Below, one piece after another: positions 34,388-42,016 of a stretch of DNA of 64,000 nucleotides (positions are counted from its first letter, which is position 1; every line of letters begins with the position of its first letter). Source of the DNA: Pusillimonas caeni (GTDB taxonomy: Bacteria; Pseudomonadota; Gammaproteobacteria; Burkholderiales; Burkholderiaceae_B); assembly GCF_003545815.1 (NCBI RefSeq), contig NZ_PDUW01000003.1, positions 124,001 to 188,000 of the forward strand. The letters run 5' to 3'. The notes below the pieces were generated by a model. That model had not been told where the DNA came from. It was given only the letters and a program-made list of their open reading frames with translations, and did not search any database. The position numbers were made by a program, and so were the translations under genes.

Positions 34388-36040
34388 TTACTCCAGAAGG
34401 TGCGAGTCTGCGTTTAGAGGCAGAACCATGCGCTCAGCATCTGTTGGCGAGATCTGTCCTGCGTTGATCTTTTCGATCATGTGTGTCGCCTTCGTCAGCC
34501 CGCCACGTTCTCGTACCCAAAGACGGCGCATAGAGCCCTCACCATGATTTCGGTACTCAGTAAGTAGTGCCCGATCGGTGGTCAGGACTTCTGCGCAAAT
34601 GGTGCGCTCTCTGAGCGCGCCACGATAACAATGATCGCAGCCAGGCCCGCGCAGGCGCACTGTGTCCGGCGTGCAGTGTGTCTCGATCCGTTCGCGTAAG
34701 CCGTTAGAGAGTGAGCTTCGACCCTTCGGATATGGAATCGAGCAATGCGGACATACCTGCGGAACGAGGCTCTGGTTGGCAAAGAGCCGAAAGATCTCAG
34801 GATCGCTCAGGTAACCCATCTCGATGCCCGCCTCTTGAAGACGAGTGGGTACTAACGTGGCCGTGCTGGCATGGAGCATTCCCCACGTCAAATGGTTCGT
34901 CAGCGCTGACTTGAGTGCTGCGTCCATGGTTTCGCGCAATCTAAGTTCTCCGGCAACTATCCAGTCAGGGTTCCAACGCATTAGCGTGTCAAACCCTGCA
35001 ATCCATGCTTCACCTTCTGCTTTGCGATCCAGACCTTTGCGGAGCACTGCCTTTTGCACCGTCCCAGGAATGCGGATTTCCGGAGGGTCTTCGAGCGTAA
35101 TGACCTTCCGTGCACAGTTGTCTCGCTCCTGTAGATAGCCAATGAAATTGGCTAAAGAAGTTGATTTTCCTGAGCCCGTGGGGCCGGATATGAGCGCAAT
35201 GCCATAGGAGAAGTTCGTGAATTCAAGAAACTGGGCTTCGTGCTCGGCTCTATATCCTAAGTTCACCAGTGATCGAGGCTCTCCAAAGTCGTAATGAAGG
35301 CGCATCGTCATGAAAGGCCGCTCTTCATCGGTTGGTCCAGTTGAGACACGAATCCGGTGTAATCCCAGGCCCTCGATGTGCTTACGTGCGATCCGACCGC
35401 CCTGATCTCGGTTGTAGTCGTACGCGGGGTCCGAAGTCGCTTCGCACATCGAGTCATAGACCGTGCGGATCAATTGTTTAGCGCGTTCCGGCTTTATCGA
35501 AAACCGTCTTTCAATGTCGCCAACAATTCGGTACTGAACCTCTGCCGACTCTTCGTAGACTTCAATGAAGATATCGCTCGCACGCTCCTTCACCGCCTCT
35601 ACGATCATCGCTACAGCTTGAGACTCTTCATTGGTCCGGCTGCCGGCGCTAAGCGAGACGGACCCAACTTCGGCCGATTCTGTGTAGAGTCGCTGAATTT
35701 CAGTGTAGGGGACGGAGCGTATCTCCTTATAAGGAATGATCCTTCCCTCGGACAGCTCGGCGCGTCGATCCAATGCTGCGATGTAGCTGCGAACGAGGAC
35801 ATCGGCCCGCGCACCTTCAGCCAGGAAGAGGATGCCATCTTCGGTCAGGGCAGCTTTTGACTGGACCGCGGGCGATCCTTCGAAATCATGCCCTTTGATG
35901 CCTGTGACTATCCTCGTTCTTGCTTCAACCGCGGCCGGCTCGGAAAGCTCTATGGGTACAACAGAGGGTTGTGAGGGTAGGTCAGTTATTGACGGCTCGT
36001 GTCTTGATTGGATTTGTGGATCTTGAGGCAGTGCGCTCAT
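34388..36040 (-). CDS. pilQ: PilQ-type assembly ATPase
   Basis: 550 residues, GspE/PilB-like. Walker A ISGPTGSGKSTS (about 285), Asp box VITLEDPPEIR, Walker B WIVAGELRLRETMDAALK and His box WGMLHASTATL; a four-cysteine zinc site follows (CPHCSIPYP...CDHC, about 430-475). Powers thin-pilus extension. The N-terminal about 110 residues are poorly conserved. Confidence 0.93.
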   Translation of the reverse strand: MSALPQDPQIQSRHEPSITDLPSQPSVVPIELSEPAAVEARTRIVTGIKGHDFEGSPAVQSKAALTEDGILFLAEGARADVLVRSYIAALDRRAELSEGRIIPYKEIRSVPYTEIQRLYTESAEVGSVSLSAGSRTNEESQAVAMIVEAVKERASDIFIEVYEESAEVQYRIVGDIERRFSIKPERAKQLIRTVYDSMCEATSDPAYDYNRDQGGRIARKHIEGLGLHRIRVSTGPTDEERPFMTMRLHYDFGEPRSLVNLGYRAEHEAQFLEFTNFSYGIALISGPTGSGKSTSLANFIGYLQERDNCARKVITLEDPPEIRIPGTVQKAVLRKGLDRKAEGEAWIAGFDTLMRWNPDWIVAGELRLRETMDAALKSALTNHLTWGMLHASTATLVPTRLQEAGIEMGYLSDPEIFRLFANQSLVPQVCPHCSIPYPKGRSSLSNGLRERIETHCTPDTVRLRGPGCDHCYRGALRERTICAEVLTTDRALLTEYRNHGEGSMRRLWVRERGGLTKATHMIEKINAGQISPTDAERMVLPLNADSHLLE

Positions 36041-36046
36041 GTCATC

Positions 36047-36583
36047 TCACATTGGAGCTGAGTGGCCCGCCGTAAGGACGTCGGGGTGGGATGTAACGGC
36101 GGAGTCGGGCACCGGCAATTCCTTTGGCCTTGCAGAGGGAGTTGTAGGGGAGAGGTCTATCAAGCGCCCGTTGTGCTTGAGTTGTATGCCTCCCTCCGTG
36201 ATATGGGCGACTTCTAACCCTCCTGGCAACGGTTCACCTCGTCCAGCAATCATTGACGTGCCATCTTGAAAGACAAACTTCGCAAGCCAGCCGCTGGCAG
36301 TAGCACGGCGCCAAGCGACATTCGGCAGCGCAAAGGAGTCGATTGCGCGCGTCTTCGAAGACGCGCTTTCGAACTTAGCCAGCTCTGCGTGCTGCTTAGC
36401 TCTGGCGACCTGGGCCTTGTACAAAATTTCTTCTTGCATGATGGCATCCAGGTGCCCGACCGTGAGGGGGCCTTGAATCGGGACATCGATGTCTGTTCCA
36501 TCATCGGCATGTGCCTGCATCGTCAGTCCGACTGCGCAGGCCAGCATCAAGAGGTGTAGCCCTCTATTGACCGTATATTTCAC
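36047..36583 (-). CDS. pilP: PilP-type pilus assembly protein
   Basis: 178 residues with a signal peptide (about 1-27, ending MQAHAD). The central helical part leads to a beta-rich segment WLAKFVFQDGTSMIAGRGEPLPGG typical of plasmid PilP. Periplasmic link between the inner-membrane PilO and the secretin PilN. Overlaps pilO by 20 bases. Confidence 0.85.
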   Translation of the reverse strand: MKYTVNRGLHLLMLACAVGLTMQAHADDGTDIDVPIQGPLTVGHLDAIMQEEILYKAQVARAKQHAELAKFESASSKTRAIDSFALPNVAWRRATASGWLAKFVFQDGTSMIAGRGEPLPGGLEVAHITEGGIQLKHNGRLIDLSPTTPSARPKELPVPDSAVTSHPDVLTAGHSAPM

Positions 36584-37904
36584 CTTTTAGACTCCATTTG
36601 AGTTGCCCTTGAGCGTCGAAGTCGAGCTCAATTTCTTGTAAGCGCAGGCCGTCAGGATTGATTCCTTCCAGTAGTTGTGTGGGGTTTCTTGGCACGCCAT
36701 CGATCGTCCATCGCGCCGTTTTCCAGTCTGGTCGCAGTTCCTGTTGTCCAGAGGAAACAGGAGGTGGTTGATACCCTGGCGCGAATGCCGAATTGGTCGA
36801 GGTCACCTCGAATGGCACCAGTTGCGATTGCCACCAGCTCATAAAATGGCGGGTACGGTTGTCCATCTGGTCAAGGCCTTCATCACCGCCTGGAGACATG
36901 ACCACCGGCCATTCAATGGTTCCTAGGTCGCCGTCGCTGGAGAACTGAACATTTAGGGCCTCTCGCCACGCACGAGCCGTGCTGGCGAAGCCCAAGACAG
37001 TTCGTCCCTCTGTTCGTGCGTAAGTTGCGCTCGTGGAGTAGGCGCTGCACTGTGCATTAAGTAGGACCCAACCGTCCAATGTGACGGGCACTTTGCTTAT
37101 GGATCGAGTACATACCTGGGAGAAGGTCTCCAAACTCGGCTGACTCGTCCAGGGGCGTAGGAGCGAAAGGTCGTGCAAATTCTGTCCGGACTGCTGACGT
37201 AAATGCTCAAGCTCCTTAGCCTGTTTTGCGGCCAGCTCGCTGGCAAGTTTTCGCTGATGCCTATCCCACAGCAGCCACGCGGATATCACTAGCGCCGCAA
37301 GCACCGCCCATACGGCCCAAGTCCTGACGCTAGATTGGGAGAAAGTGGGTCGCTGCCTAAGCCGATGGCGCCGTTTAACACCGGCTAGCAGGTCTTCCAG
37401 GTCGATCGGCTCACCGCCAGGCCACAGAGTGTCCGGCGCATACACCTGAAGTTCGCCCTGCGATGATCGTGAATTCGACAATTCCTGAATCTTGTCAATG
37501 GCCTCTTGAGGCTCGCAGACACGATCCATGCCCGGCACGATAACCTCGTCGACGCAAGACGTTAAGGCATACCGGCCGTCGGGTAACTCGAATGCGGCGA
37601 CAAAGTTGGCGCCCAACATGTCCGCCGCGACGGCCGCCAGGGAGACGGTACCCTTTCGGGCGCGGCCACCTCGACGGATGAAAGCTGCCTGCACCACGTT
37701 TTCATGTCGGCGCAAATGCACGACATCCAGCGCCACGCCAGTGCGCTCAAGTTCGTTACGGGCTATCTTGCGGGCTTCATCTTTGTAGTTGTGGCCGCTC
37801 GGAAGAACCTGCCAGTCTAAGCCGCTCACGAACGTGCGCCGGCGCCCTACTTTGATAGGGGTTACCCCTTTAACGGTTTTGAATATTAAGACGGTTGTAG
37901 CCAT
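36564..37904 (-). CDS. pilO: PilO-type (type IVb) pilus assembly protein
   Basis: 446 residues. Cytosolic N-terminal half with YTLTSCVDE-like and GRYALTSC segments and an actin-like fold pattern, one membrane helix (about 195-215, TWAVWAVLAALVISAWLLW), and a periplasmic C-terminal half ending in WSLKGEIYGQ. Matches PilO of the R64/PAPI type. Inner-membrane scaffold of the pilus machine. Confidence 0.87.
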   Translation of the reverse strand: MATTVLIFKTVKGVTPIKVGRRRTFVSGLDWQVLPSGHNYKDEARKIARNELERTGVALDVVHLRRHENVVQAAFIRRGGRARKGTVSLAAVAADMLGANFVAAFELPDGRYALTSCVDEVIVPGMDRVCEPQEAIDKIQELSNSRSSQGELQVYAPDTLWPGGEPIDLEDLLAGVKRRHRLRQRPTFSQSSVRTWAVWAVLAALVISAWLLWDRHQRKLASELAAKQAKELEHLRQQSGQNLHDLSLLRPWTSQPSLETFSQVCTRSISKVPVTLDGWVLLNAQCSAYSTSATYARTEGRTVLGFASTARAWREALNVQFSSDGDLGTIEWPVVMSPGGDEGLDQMDNRTRHFMSWWQSQLVPFEVTSTNSAFAPGYQPPPVSSGQQELRPDWKTARWTIDGVPRNPTQLLEGINPDGLRLQEIELDFDAQGQLKWSLKGEIYGQ

Positions 37905-37941
37905 CGGTGGACCTGTCCTTATGGCCCTTGATGGACCAAGC

Positions 37942-38379
37942 CTAGACGATCAGAACGACTGCCTGATCTGGAATGGACGCCGGAAGCGTCATGGTAGATG
38001 TGGACCCTGGCGAAACTAGCCTGCCATTTCGTGCGATTCCTGCCAAGGCTGGCACGCCTCGTCCCAATAACGTGGACAGGTCTGCCAAGGGTTGATCGGG
38101 TACGAAATAGACGTACCCACGGCCGGACTGAGCCAGGGCGCGTATTCTGCGATCGGGTTTTAGCCAGGATGGCAATCCCAAACTCGCCAAGGCAATTTGT
38201 CCGCTCGCCCCAGGCGTGGCCTTCAAATAGGCTGCCAGCGCGTTACGCACTGCTAACATGTCGCTGCCCATTGCCCTAGCGCTCGACACCGTGATGTCAT
38301 GCCGGATTTGGCGGCTTGTGTCAAAGGCCGGCTCGACGAGCAATACAGAGAACGTCAAAACCAACAACATCAACGGCAT
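37942..38379 (-). CDS. pilM: PilM-like (type IVb) small pilus protein
   Basis: 145 residues with an N-terminal membrane/signal segment (MPLMLLVLTFSVLLV). The mature part includes AYLKATPGASGQIAL and YVYFVPDQPLADL, as in plasmid PilM. It begins one base after pilN ends. Required for the thin pilus in R64, with an unclear exact role. Confidence 0.75.
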   Translation of the reverse strand: MPLMLLVLTFSVLLVEPAFDTSRQIRHDITVSSARAMGSDMLAVRNALAAYLKATPGASGQIALASLGLPSWLKPDRRIRALAQSGRGYVYFVPDQPLADLSTLLGRGVPALAGIARNGRLVSPGSTSTMTLPASIPDQAVVLIV

Positions 38380-38380
38380 A

Positions 38381-40177
38381 TCACGCTACCTCGAGATCGC
38401 CTTGGCCCTCCAGAAGGCGGGCCAGGAACTGTTTGAAGCCTTCGGTACGCACCATTCCGTGATCACCGCTTCTCCTCATGATCTGTGGGGAAATAATGAT
38501 CACTATGACCCGCCGCTCCTTCGCGCGCATTCCGGAACCAGTCGGTATCCAGGCAGAAACATCGCCGACGCCCTGCTTGGCTGCCGTTTCGCTGGCTTCC
38601 TGGAAGTCGCTAATGACCAGCGATTGGCCGCTGCGCATGCCTACTCGCTGCAGGAACACCTGCCTGTCTACGGACGCCGCGAACACTGGCCGATCTTCGT
38701 CGCCCGGCACCTGTTCGATTAACGCCGGCGGACTCATGTTCAAGGCGAACTGCAAAGTGAGTTCCTGTTCATGAATGTATGGAAGGATATCCATTGCGAA
38801 GCCGGTCATGACGCTGCACATTTCGCTCGCCTCGGTGGCGCCGACTTGAGCCGTATTCGTTTGGCTACGGCCACATACGTATTGACGTTCATTGGTCAAG
38901 TGAATCGGCGTCGGTTGTAGGTGCTGAGTAATGACGCCGCGCTGGCGCATGATCGACACTGAACCTTGCTTGGATAGCGCATTGAGAATAGCTTGGGTGC
39001 CTGCGAACTGGCCGGCGCGGCCCGTGGCTGTATCAAGAATCCCAAATCCAGCACTGGCTGCGCCTTCCACTGAAGGAATGGCGTTCATGAAACCAATACC
39101 GTAATTGCCCGATACCGACTGCCACACTAGATTCCAGTTGATACCCAGGCTGTCGGAGTTCGTCAGAACAACTGATGCGACCGTCACATACAGCATTGCC
39201 TGACGGCTCATGCGTGAGTTGATCTCTTCTATGTATTGTCCGATCCGGTCTAGCACGTCTGGTGTGTCGGTTACGGTGAGTGTGCCAATTGATGTGGACA
39301 AAGCCATTTGGCCGATTCCTGGCGTGAGCATCGCCTCCACTGCCCGTTGTACGTCATTGGCGAATCGAGATTTGATACTGAGTACCGTCTTCTGCGCCGA
39401 CTCGCTGGTTGTCTCATTCGCGCTAGACCCTGAACCGGAGCCGCCCGATGAACCGGTCGAAAGAGTGGCTCCGCTGGTTACGTTGCTTTGGTAATCCAGC
39501 TCGGAGGACAAAGCGATCGGATATGTGCGGGTATCCAAATAGTGGATGACAACGGCGCCAGATCTATAGGACCATGACAAGCCAAGTTGAGACGTCACCA
39601 CGTCCAGCAGGCCGGACAGCGGCTTGCCAAGCCAGCGAATGGGCTGAATCTTTTTTTCGCCGCTGGTGGAGTACGCGAAATTGCGGGCAGACGGCGGCAC
39701 GCTCGGTTGAGGAGGCACAGTCGGAATAGCTGGCACCATGGCAGGCGTACCGCCTGCCACTTGGGGTGCATTCACCGCGCCTCCCGCCATCGCCGCCCAG
39801 GCGTCCTGACTGATGGTCACAGGGAGTCGGCAATCAGCTGTAATAATCTGAGCGAAGTCCGACAAGGCGAGGGGCGTATCAGCAATAAGTTTGATGCTGC
39901 AATCGTGCGAACTTGGAAGCTTGATGCTCTTCGGTTTGACCGTCTCGATCTTCTTGGTTGATATCCAAGGCTCATTCGCTACTTGGATGGGGCTGCGGCC
40001 TTCACGTTGCGCCTGAGCTTGATCGACAGCGATTCGAAATGCTTCCTCTGCTACTTCGGGGGCTTGGTCGATTCGCTCATAGGCTGCGCAGCCGGTAAGT
40101 AGCGTGAGGCAGAGCAATGCGAGGTGACTAGGCAGCCTGACACTCAGCCATGTCGGGTTAATTCTCATGAAGTTCAA
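38381..40177 (-). CDS. pilN: PilN-type outer-membrane secretin (lipoprotein)
   Basis: 598 residues with a lipobox LLTGC (about 26-30) after a short signal. N-terminal periplasmic domains contain IRWLGKPLSGLLDVVTSQLGL; the secretin domain occupies about 300-590 with VLDRIGQYIEEINSRM and the conserved end RSGQSLVISDFQE. Type IVb secretin through which the thin pilus exits. Glycine/Ser-rich linker at about 235-260. Overlaps pilL by four bases. Confidence 0.93.
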   Translation of the reverse strand: MNFMRINPTWLSVRLPSHLALLCLTLLTGCAAYERIDQAPEVAEEAFRIAVDQAQAQREGRSPIQVANEPWISTKKIETVKPKSIKLPSSHDCSIKLIADTPLALSDFAQIITADCRLPVTISQDAWAAMAGGAVNAPQVAGGTPAMVPAIPTVPPQPSVPPSARNFAYSTSGEKKIQPIRWLGKPLSGLLDVVTSQLGLSWSYRSGAVVIHYLDTRTYPIALSSELDYQSNVTSGATLSTGSSGGSGSGSSANETTSESAQKTVLSIKSRFANDVQRAVEAMLTPGIGQMALSTSIGTLTVTDTPDVLDRIGQYIEEINSRMSRQAMLYVTVASVVLTNSDSLGINWNLVWQSVSGNYGIGFMNAIPSVEGAASAGFGILDTATGRAGQFAGTQAILNALSKQGSVSIMRQRGVITQHLQPTPIHLTNERQYVCGRSQTNTAQVGATEASEMCSVMTGFAMDILPYIHEQELTLQFALNMSPPALIEQVPGDEDRPVFAASVDRQVFLQRVGMRSGQSLVISDFQEASETAAKQGVGDVSAWIPTGSGMRAKERRVIVIIISPQIMRRSGDHGMVRTEGFKQFLARLLEGQGDLEVA

Positions 40178-41181
40178 TCCTTTGTATTTTTGATCAGCAG
40201 CACCTTGTTGGAATAGGCAACTGCATAGAATTCGTAACCTGCTCGGCGATAGGCGGTCAGAATTCGTTCGGCCGCCGCAAGGAAGTCGCTGGCCTCTATG
40301 GAGAATGGCGCCTCGATTACGAAGTCAAGTTTGGCATCCCATCGAATCGTCCAATCTTCACGCGCTGCCCACTCACGCAGTAAATCGCTGAGCGCGCTAC
40401 CTTTGGTCGCCGCCCACGTTCTGAGTGTGGCCTCAGTCATTTCCTCGGAGTGCAACGCGACTTCAACCGTCGACTCTCGACCGGGCCCTTGAGCCGGCTG
40501 CAGGGTACCGAGTGTTGAGTTAGGGCTCGGAGTATCATTTGGTGCCACCGGCGACGGTTCGTTCGATGCCTTCGGTTCCGATTGTGATGGCGCCATCATG
40601 TCAGCAGCGGACAGTAGGGGCGCTGTCACATCAAATTCGTCTCCCATTTGCACGAAAGAATCGGGGACGGCGAAGGTCAGTGCTTCTTCACTACCAGGCA
40701 AAACCGCGAATGCTTCATCGGCAGAGGTGATTTTGTGCTGAATTGCATCCGCCTCATCGATGGGAGGCCAATGGAAATGCCATCGGTATTTGTCGGAGGT
40801 TATGGCTATCGACGTACCCATCTGATATGGCAGCGTGATCGGCCAGAAGAAGGTGGCCGCCTGCTCGTTCCCTGTTTGTACCGTTGATCTATCCGAATTC
40901 GTGGGCTGTTTTCTTGCCAAGACTCTGGAGGTGGTTTTCTCCTCCTCCACAGCAATGGGGGCCGCTACGGTATCCTCAACGAGTTGTGTAGGGTGATTAT
41001 CCAGTTCGGATAGAGGCATCCGGATCGAATCTTGCCGTGGCCAGGCATGAGGAAAAGGCGGCGCCCGATTCACGGGGACTCGGTGCCCCTCATCGGGTTT
41101 TGGGGGCTGCTTTGGCGTGAAACCGCAGCCCGCGATAAGACAGGCCGCCGCTAGTGCGGGGGCCGCTATGTGGAAACGCAT
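40174..41181 (-). CDS. pilL: PilL/TcpQ-type lipoprotein
   Basis: 335 residues from ATG 41181 (CGGAG upstream). Lipobox LIAGC (about 14-18). A long low-complexity middle ends in a TcpQ domain (about 245-330, TLRTWAATKGSALSDLLREW). Localises or stabilises the secretin. First clearly pil gene of the operon. Confidence 0.85.
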   Translation of the reverse strand: MRFHIAAPALAAACLIAGCGFTPKQPPKPDEGHRVPVNRAPPFPHAWPRQDSIRMPLSELDNHPTQLVEDTVAAPIAVEEEKTTSRVLARKQPTNSDRSTVQTGNEQAATFFWPITLPYQMGTSIAITSDKYRWHFHWPPIDEADAIQHKITSADEAFAVLPGSEEALTFAVPDSFVQMGDEFDVTAPLLSAADMMAPSQSEPKASNEPSPVAPNDTPSPNSTLGTLQPAQGPGRESTVEVALHSEEMTEATLRTWAATKGSALSDLLREWAAREDWTIRWDAKLDFVIEAPFSIEASDFLAAAERILTAYRRAGYEFYAVAYSNKVLLIKNTKD

Positions 41182-41240
41182 GAACTTACTCCGAGGCGCC
41201 GCCGTCATAGCGGGCTATTTCGACGATAGGCCTGAGACGG

Positions 41241-41645
41241 CTATGGGGAATCGTTGGCAGCGGCACTCCAAGGGGAGTGGCCCAGCCGTTGCAGTTCCGT
41301 CTGAGCACTACGCAGTTGCCCAGGGCTGCAGGCTTGCCTTAATAAAAGCAAAATCTCCAGCAGGATCGGTAAAAGTCCCGCATCTGGGCCAGCCGGCGAC
41401 AGGTTGTCCAAAAGCGTCAATCTCAGTTGAGCTATTTGGTCGGCGACGTACTCATCACTGGTGCTAGCCAGTCGAAGACGTAAGTACTCTGATGGCGACA
41501 CGCCCAACGCTGCGGCTGCGCGGACATATTCCTGTCGCTCAACTTCGGACACCCGAATGGATAGCCGTTCGTTCAACAATGTTCGCATTACGATCACGGA
41601 GTAATGGCGCAGCGGATCGGAGAGCAGTTCGCTTATATTGATCAT
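41241..41645 (-). CDS. Ribbon-helix-helix protein upstream of pilL
   Basis: 134 residues from ATG 41645 (weak ribosome site; 41687 and 41588 are alternatives). A MobC/Arc-type ribbon-helix-helix lies at about 24-52 (RLSIRVSEVERQEYVRAAAA, LGVSPSEYLR), followed by Leu-rich helices. It heads the pil operon and lies about 150 bases from the att site. Roles as pil regulator or as accessory DNA-binding protein are both open. Confidence 0.65.
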   Translation of the reverse strand: MINISELLSDPLRHYSVIVMRTLLNERLSIRVSEVERQEYVRAAAALGVSPSEYLRLRLASTSDEYVADQIAQLRLTLLDNLSPAGPDAGLLPILLEILLLLRQACSPGQLRSAQTELQRLGHSPWSAAANDSP

Positions 41646-41725
41646 TTCTTGTGGAAATGTACTTGGCAAATCTGCTAGGCCGAACAATTACTGCGGGGAG
41701 TTTGCGGTGGATGGTCCCAACATAA

Positions 41726-41779
41726 CAGTGCAGAACAGTACTAAAAGGGTAGTGAGTCAGTGCAAAAAAGTATTAAAAA
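41726..41779. repeat. Two 22-bp imperfect direct repeats near the att site
   Basis: CAGTGCAGAACAGTACTAAA (41726 on) and CAGTGCAAAAAAGTATTAAA (41758 on), 32 bases apart, match at 17 of 22 positions. They lie 22 bases from the att core. Either integrase arm-type sites or operators for the ribbon-helix-helix/pil operon, whose leftward promoter must be here. Confidence 0.5.
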
Positions 41780-41800
41780 TCAATCACCTGTATTTGCCTG

Positions 41801-41850
41801 TCTGGTTTGGGACCAGAGGGTCGCATGTTCGAATCATGTCGCCCCGACCA
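41801..41850 (+). other. Attachment site: 3' fragment of tRNA-Pro(UGG)
   Basis: 50 bases equal to the 3' part of a tRNA-Pro gene: anticodon stem TCTGG, loop TTTGGGA with anticodon TGG, stem CCAGA, variable loop, T arm with GTTCGAATC, acceptor strand and encoded CCA. The D arm and 5' acceptor strand are absent upstream, so this is not a functional tRNA. It marks the element/chromosome junction (distal att site) and predicts an intact tRNA-Pro at the other end. Confidence 0.88.
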
Positions 41851-41856
41851 ATATTC

Positions 41857-41898
41857 AAGCGGCTTTGCGGGTTTACACTGCAAAGCCGCTTTTGTTTT
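41857..41898 (+). terminator. tRNA-Pro terminator retained beside the att site
   Basis: Perfect 11-base stem AGCGGCTTTGC / GCAAAGCCGCT (41858-41868 and 41880-41890) followed by TTTGTTTT. It is the original chromosomal terminator of the tRNA-Pro gene, displaced from its promoter by the insertion, and it insulates element and chromosome. Confidence 0.85.
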
Positions 41899-42016
41899 GG
41901 GGTTATCTGGATCACGGGCCTTGCCCGGCTCGTGACCTGATCTCGGCACGGGGACGTGCCGCGACACTACGGCTGAATTCAATAAAAATTACTTGTCGTT
42001 TCAGGAGGAGCTCGTC

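Larger units (their letters stand above)
1..41850. mobile_element. Integrated conjugative element / integrated plasmid (right-hand part)
   Basis: Seen: a continuous plasmid-type gene set (ssb, ParB-like, toxin-antitoxin, TrwC-type relaxase, TrwB, StbB/StbC, Rep with iterons, VirB1-11, type IVb pilus) ends abruptly at a 50-bp 3' fragment of tRNA-Pro(UGG), after which only chromosomal metabolic genes occur. Known: integrative conjugative elements often insert at the 3' end of tRNA genes and leave such a duplicated 3' half at the distal junction. Inferred: the intact tRNA gene, the other att site and the integrase lie left of position 1. No integrase-like ORF is visible here, so the left boundary is unknown and membership of chrA/padR is assumed. 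Confidence 0.8.

Noticed and set aside
41801-41850. Functional tRNA-Pro gene
   Set aside because: The D arm and 5' acceptor strand are missing upstream; only the 3' half is present.
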